From Litchfieldia alkalitelluris (lineage in GTDB: Bacteria; Bacillota; Bacilli; Bacillales; Bacillaceae_L): a stretch of 64,000 bases of DNA. Position 1 is the first letter of the stretch, and each line of letters opens with the position of its first letter. A program made the position numbers and the translations under genes. Below the pieces are notes generated by a model, which was given only the letters and a program-made list of their open reading frames with translations, did not search any database and was not told the DNA's origin. Location: contig NZ_KV917374.1 in assembly GCF_002019645.1 (NCBI RefSeq), positions 3,546,696 to 3,610,695 on the forward strand, given 5' to 3'. Shown piece by piece: positions 63,065-64,000 of this stretch.

Positions 63065-64000
63065 TCAAAGCAACCCATCATGTTCAAATAAGAATTCGTA
63101 AGGTATATCAATAAATAAATAATCCTTTTCATTCAACGGGTAAGAAAAGGTCCGTATGTTTTCTCCAGATTCAACATCACTGTATAAATCAGACAGAATT
63201 CCTTTTTTGTTATATTTCATTCTTACGATATTTTCTAAAAAATAGGGTCTCCAGCTCCAGTTTTTCATGTAATACTCTTCTTTAAGACTCCACTTTTCCT
63301 CTTCTTTGATAATGTTTGCTGATTGCTGAAAACCGTAATCATCACATACATATAATCTGAAAGAGAGCTCACCTAAATTTTGAGACAAGTATGTGATTAG
63401 TTCATTATAGTTGTCCACTTTCTTATATTTCTGGACCAACCCTTGAAGTTTAATGTTAAGCTGTTCAGATAAATCATAGACAGAGAAAAGTTTCTTTTTT
63501 TCATGCTGAATAAAGTGTAACGTCTCTTCTTTTAATTTTTCTTTCATGACCTCATCACACACCAGTTCACTTGAAGGTTTATGAAGGAAATAACCTTGGT
63601 AATAACGACCTCCATTTTTCCATGCGTATTGTAACTGAAATAGTGTTTCGACATCTTCATATAGAAGAGTGGCCCCAATTTTTCTGGCTAAAAGGGAAAT
63701 CGAGTAAAGCACATCATGATATGCCTGTCCTGTGGTTGTCTTTAGCAATTCCTTTAAGTCAATTTTAAGTATATCAGGGTTTAACAATCCAATACGATCA
63801 AAATTGCTACTTTCCTTACCTATGTTATCAACCGCAATTTTGATTCCGTATGTTCGGTAATAAGTAATTAGGTGATTTAATCTTTCAAGATCACCAATAA
63901 AGTTATGCTCAGTCAGTTCTATAACCACTTTATTTAGAATTAATCCTTTATCTTGGTATTTTAATAAAAGATTTAATAACGACTCACCATGATCAATCAT
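63065..64000 (-). CDS. ykuI: YkuI, EAL-domain protein (partial at right edge)
   Basis: The C-terminal ~311 residues of a gene that continues past the right edge; B. subtilis YkuI has about 407. The visible part holds most of the EAL domain (VVIELTEHNF, IKIAVDNIGKES, PDILKIDLKEL, GATLLYEDVET, GRYYQGYFL) and then the YkuI_C PAS-like domain (about residues 150-310 of the fragment). Where active phosphodiesterases have DDFG, this has DNIG, so one metal Asp is lost; YkuI of B. subtilis binds c-di-GMP without cutting it. The ATG at the edge should not be taken as the start. Confidence 0.9.
   Translation of the reverse strand: MIDHGESLLNLLLKYQDKGLILNKVVIELTEHNFIGDLERLNHLITYYRTYGIKIAVDNIGKESSNFDRIGLLNPDILKIDLKELLKTTTGQAYHDVLYSISLLARKIGATLLYEDVETLFQLQYAWKNGGRYYQGYFLHKPSSELVCDEVMKEKLKEETLHFIQHEKKKLFSVYDLSEQLNIKLQGLVQKYKKVDNYNELITYLSQNLGELSFRLYVCDDYGFQQSANIIKEEEKWSLKEEYYMKNWSWRPYFLENIVRMKYNKKGILSDLYSDVESGENIRTFSYPLNEKDYLFIDIPYEFLFEHDGLL

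Overview
The window is chromosomal DNA of a low-GC, Gram-positive, endospore-forming member of the Bacillaceae. Gene content and gene order follow, in inverted orientation, the Bacillus subtilis chromosome from ykuI through the pdh, speA, ykt and yla blocks to the cta cluster. Most genes are on the minus strand. No rRNA, tRNA, prophage, transposase or CRISPR array is visible. The species cannot be named from this sequence; the nearest picture is a Bacillus-like genus other than B. subtilis itself.

Layout. 1-9630: end of an AI-2E-type transporter, a GNAT acetyltransferase, then the caa3 cytochrome oxidase cluster (ctaM, ctaG, ctaF, ctaE, ctaD, ctaC, heme O synthase ctaB) with heme A synthase ctaA divergent. 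9855-19963: ftsW, ylaN, ylaL, phoH, ylaJ, ylaI, ylaH, typA, ylaF and the inositol-phosphatase yktC; pycA and the glutaminase gene ylaM found here in B. subtilis are absent. 20730-27619: a complete peptide ABC importer headed by an M20 amidohydrolase, apparently one operon with its own promoter and a terminator. 28342-33970: small conserved genes, yktB, yktA, speA, and the SR1 dual-function small RNA locus with its 39-residue peptide SR1P. 34017-35678: a small accessory patch (polysaccharide deacetylase lipoprotein, a membrane protein, a thioredoxin-like lipoprotein without catalytic cysteines). 35730-41936: pyruvate dehydrogenase operon pdhABCD and ykyA. 42172-45965: peptide deformylase, a possible 23-residue cationic peptide gene, rpoY, rnjA, ktrC. 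46618-50210: heterodimeric ABC exporter YknUV. 50486-56363: ykuV, ykuU, ykuT, ykuS, ykuR, dapH, ccpC. 57304-64000: an MFS exporter, darB (ykuL), ykuK, yueI, ykuJ, small genes, and the start-truncated ykuI.

The genes fall into a few themes: aerobic energy metabolism (oxidase, heme A synthesis, pyruvate dehydrogenase, CcpC, SR1/SR1P), cell envelope and lysine/diaminopimelate synthesis (FtsW, DapH, YkuR, YkyA), RNA turnover and translation (RNase J1, RNA polymerase epsilon, Def, TypA, PhoH) and cyclic-dinucleotide-linked proteins (KtrC, DarB, YkuI).

The least explained material is in the intergenic spaces. Three interspersed repeat families are present: A, about 120-170 bp, a nested hairpin with a variable inner stem; B, about 135 bp and GC-rich; and C, a roughly 40-bp hairpin box. 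They are arranged as modules, with C boxes punctuating A and B. Loci are at 14.5, 20.1-20.6, 29.6, 46.1-46.5, 54.3 and 56.5-57.1 kb. A fourth, short AT-rich family (D) is clustered at 32.2-32.4 kb. None of these encodes a recognisable protein, and they are the best candidates here for an undescribed element system.
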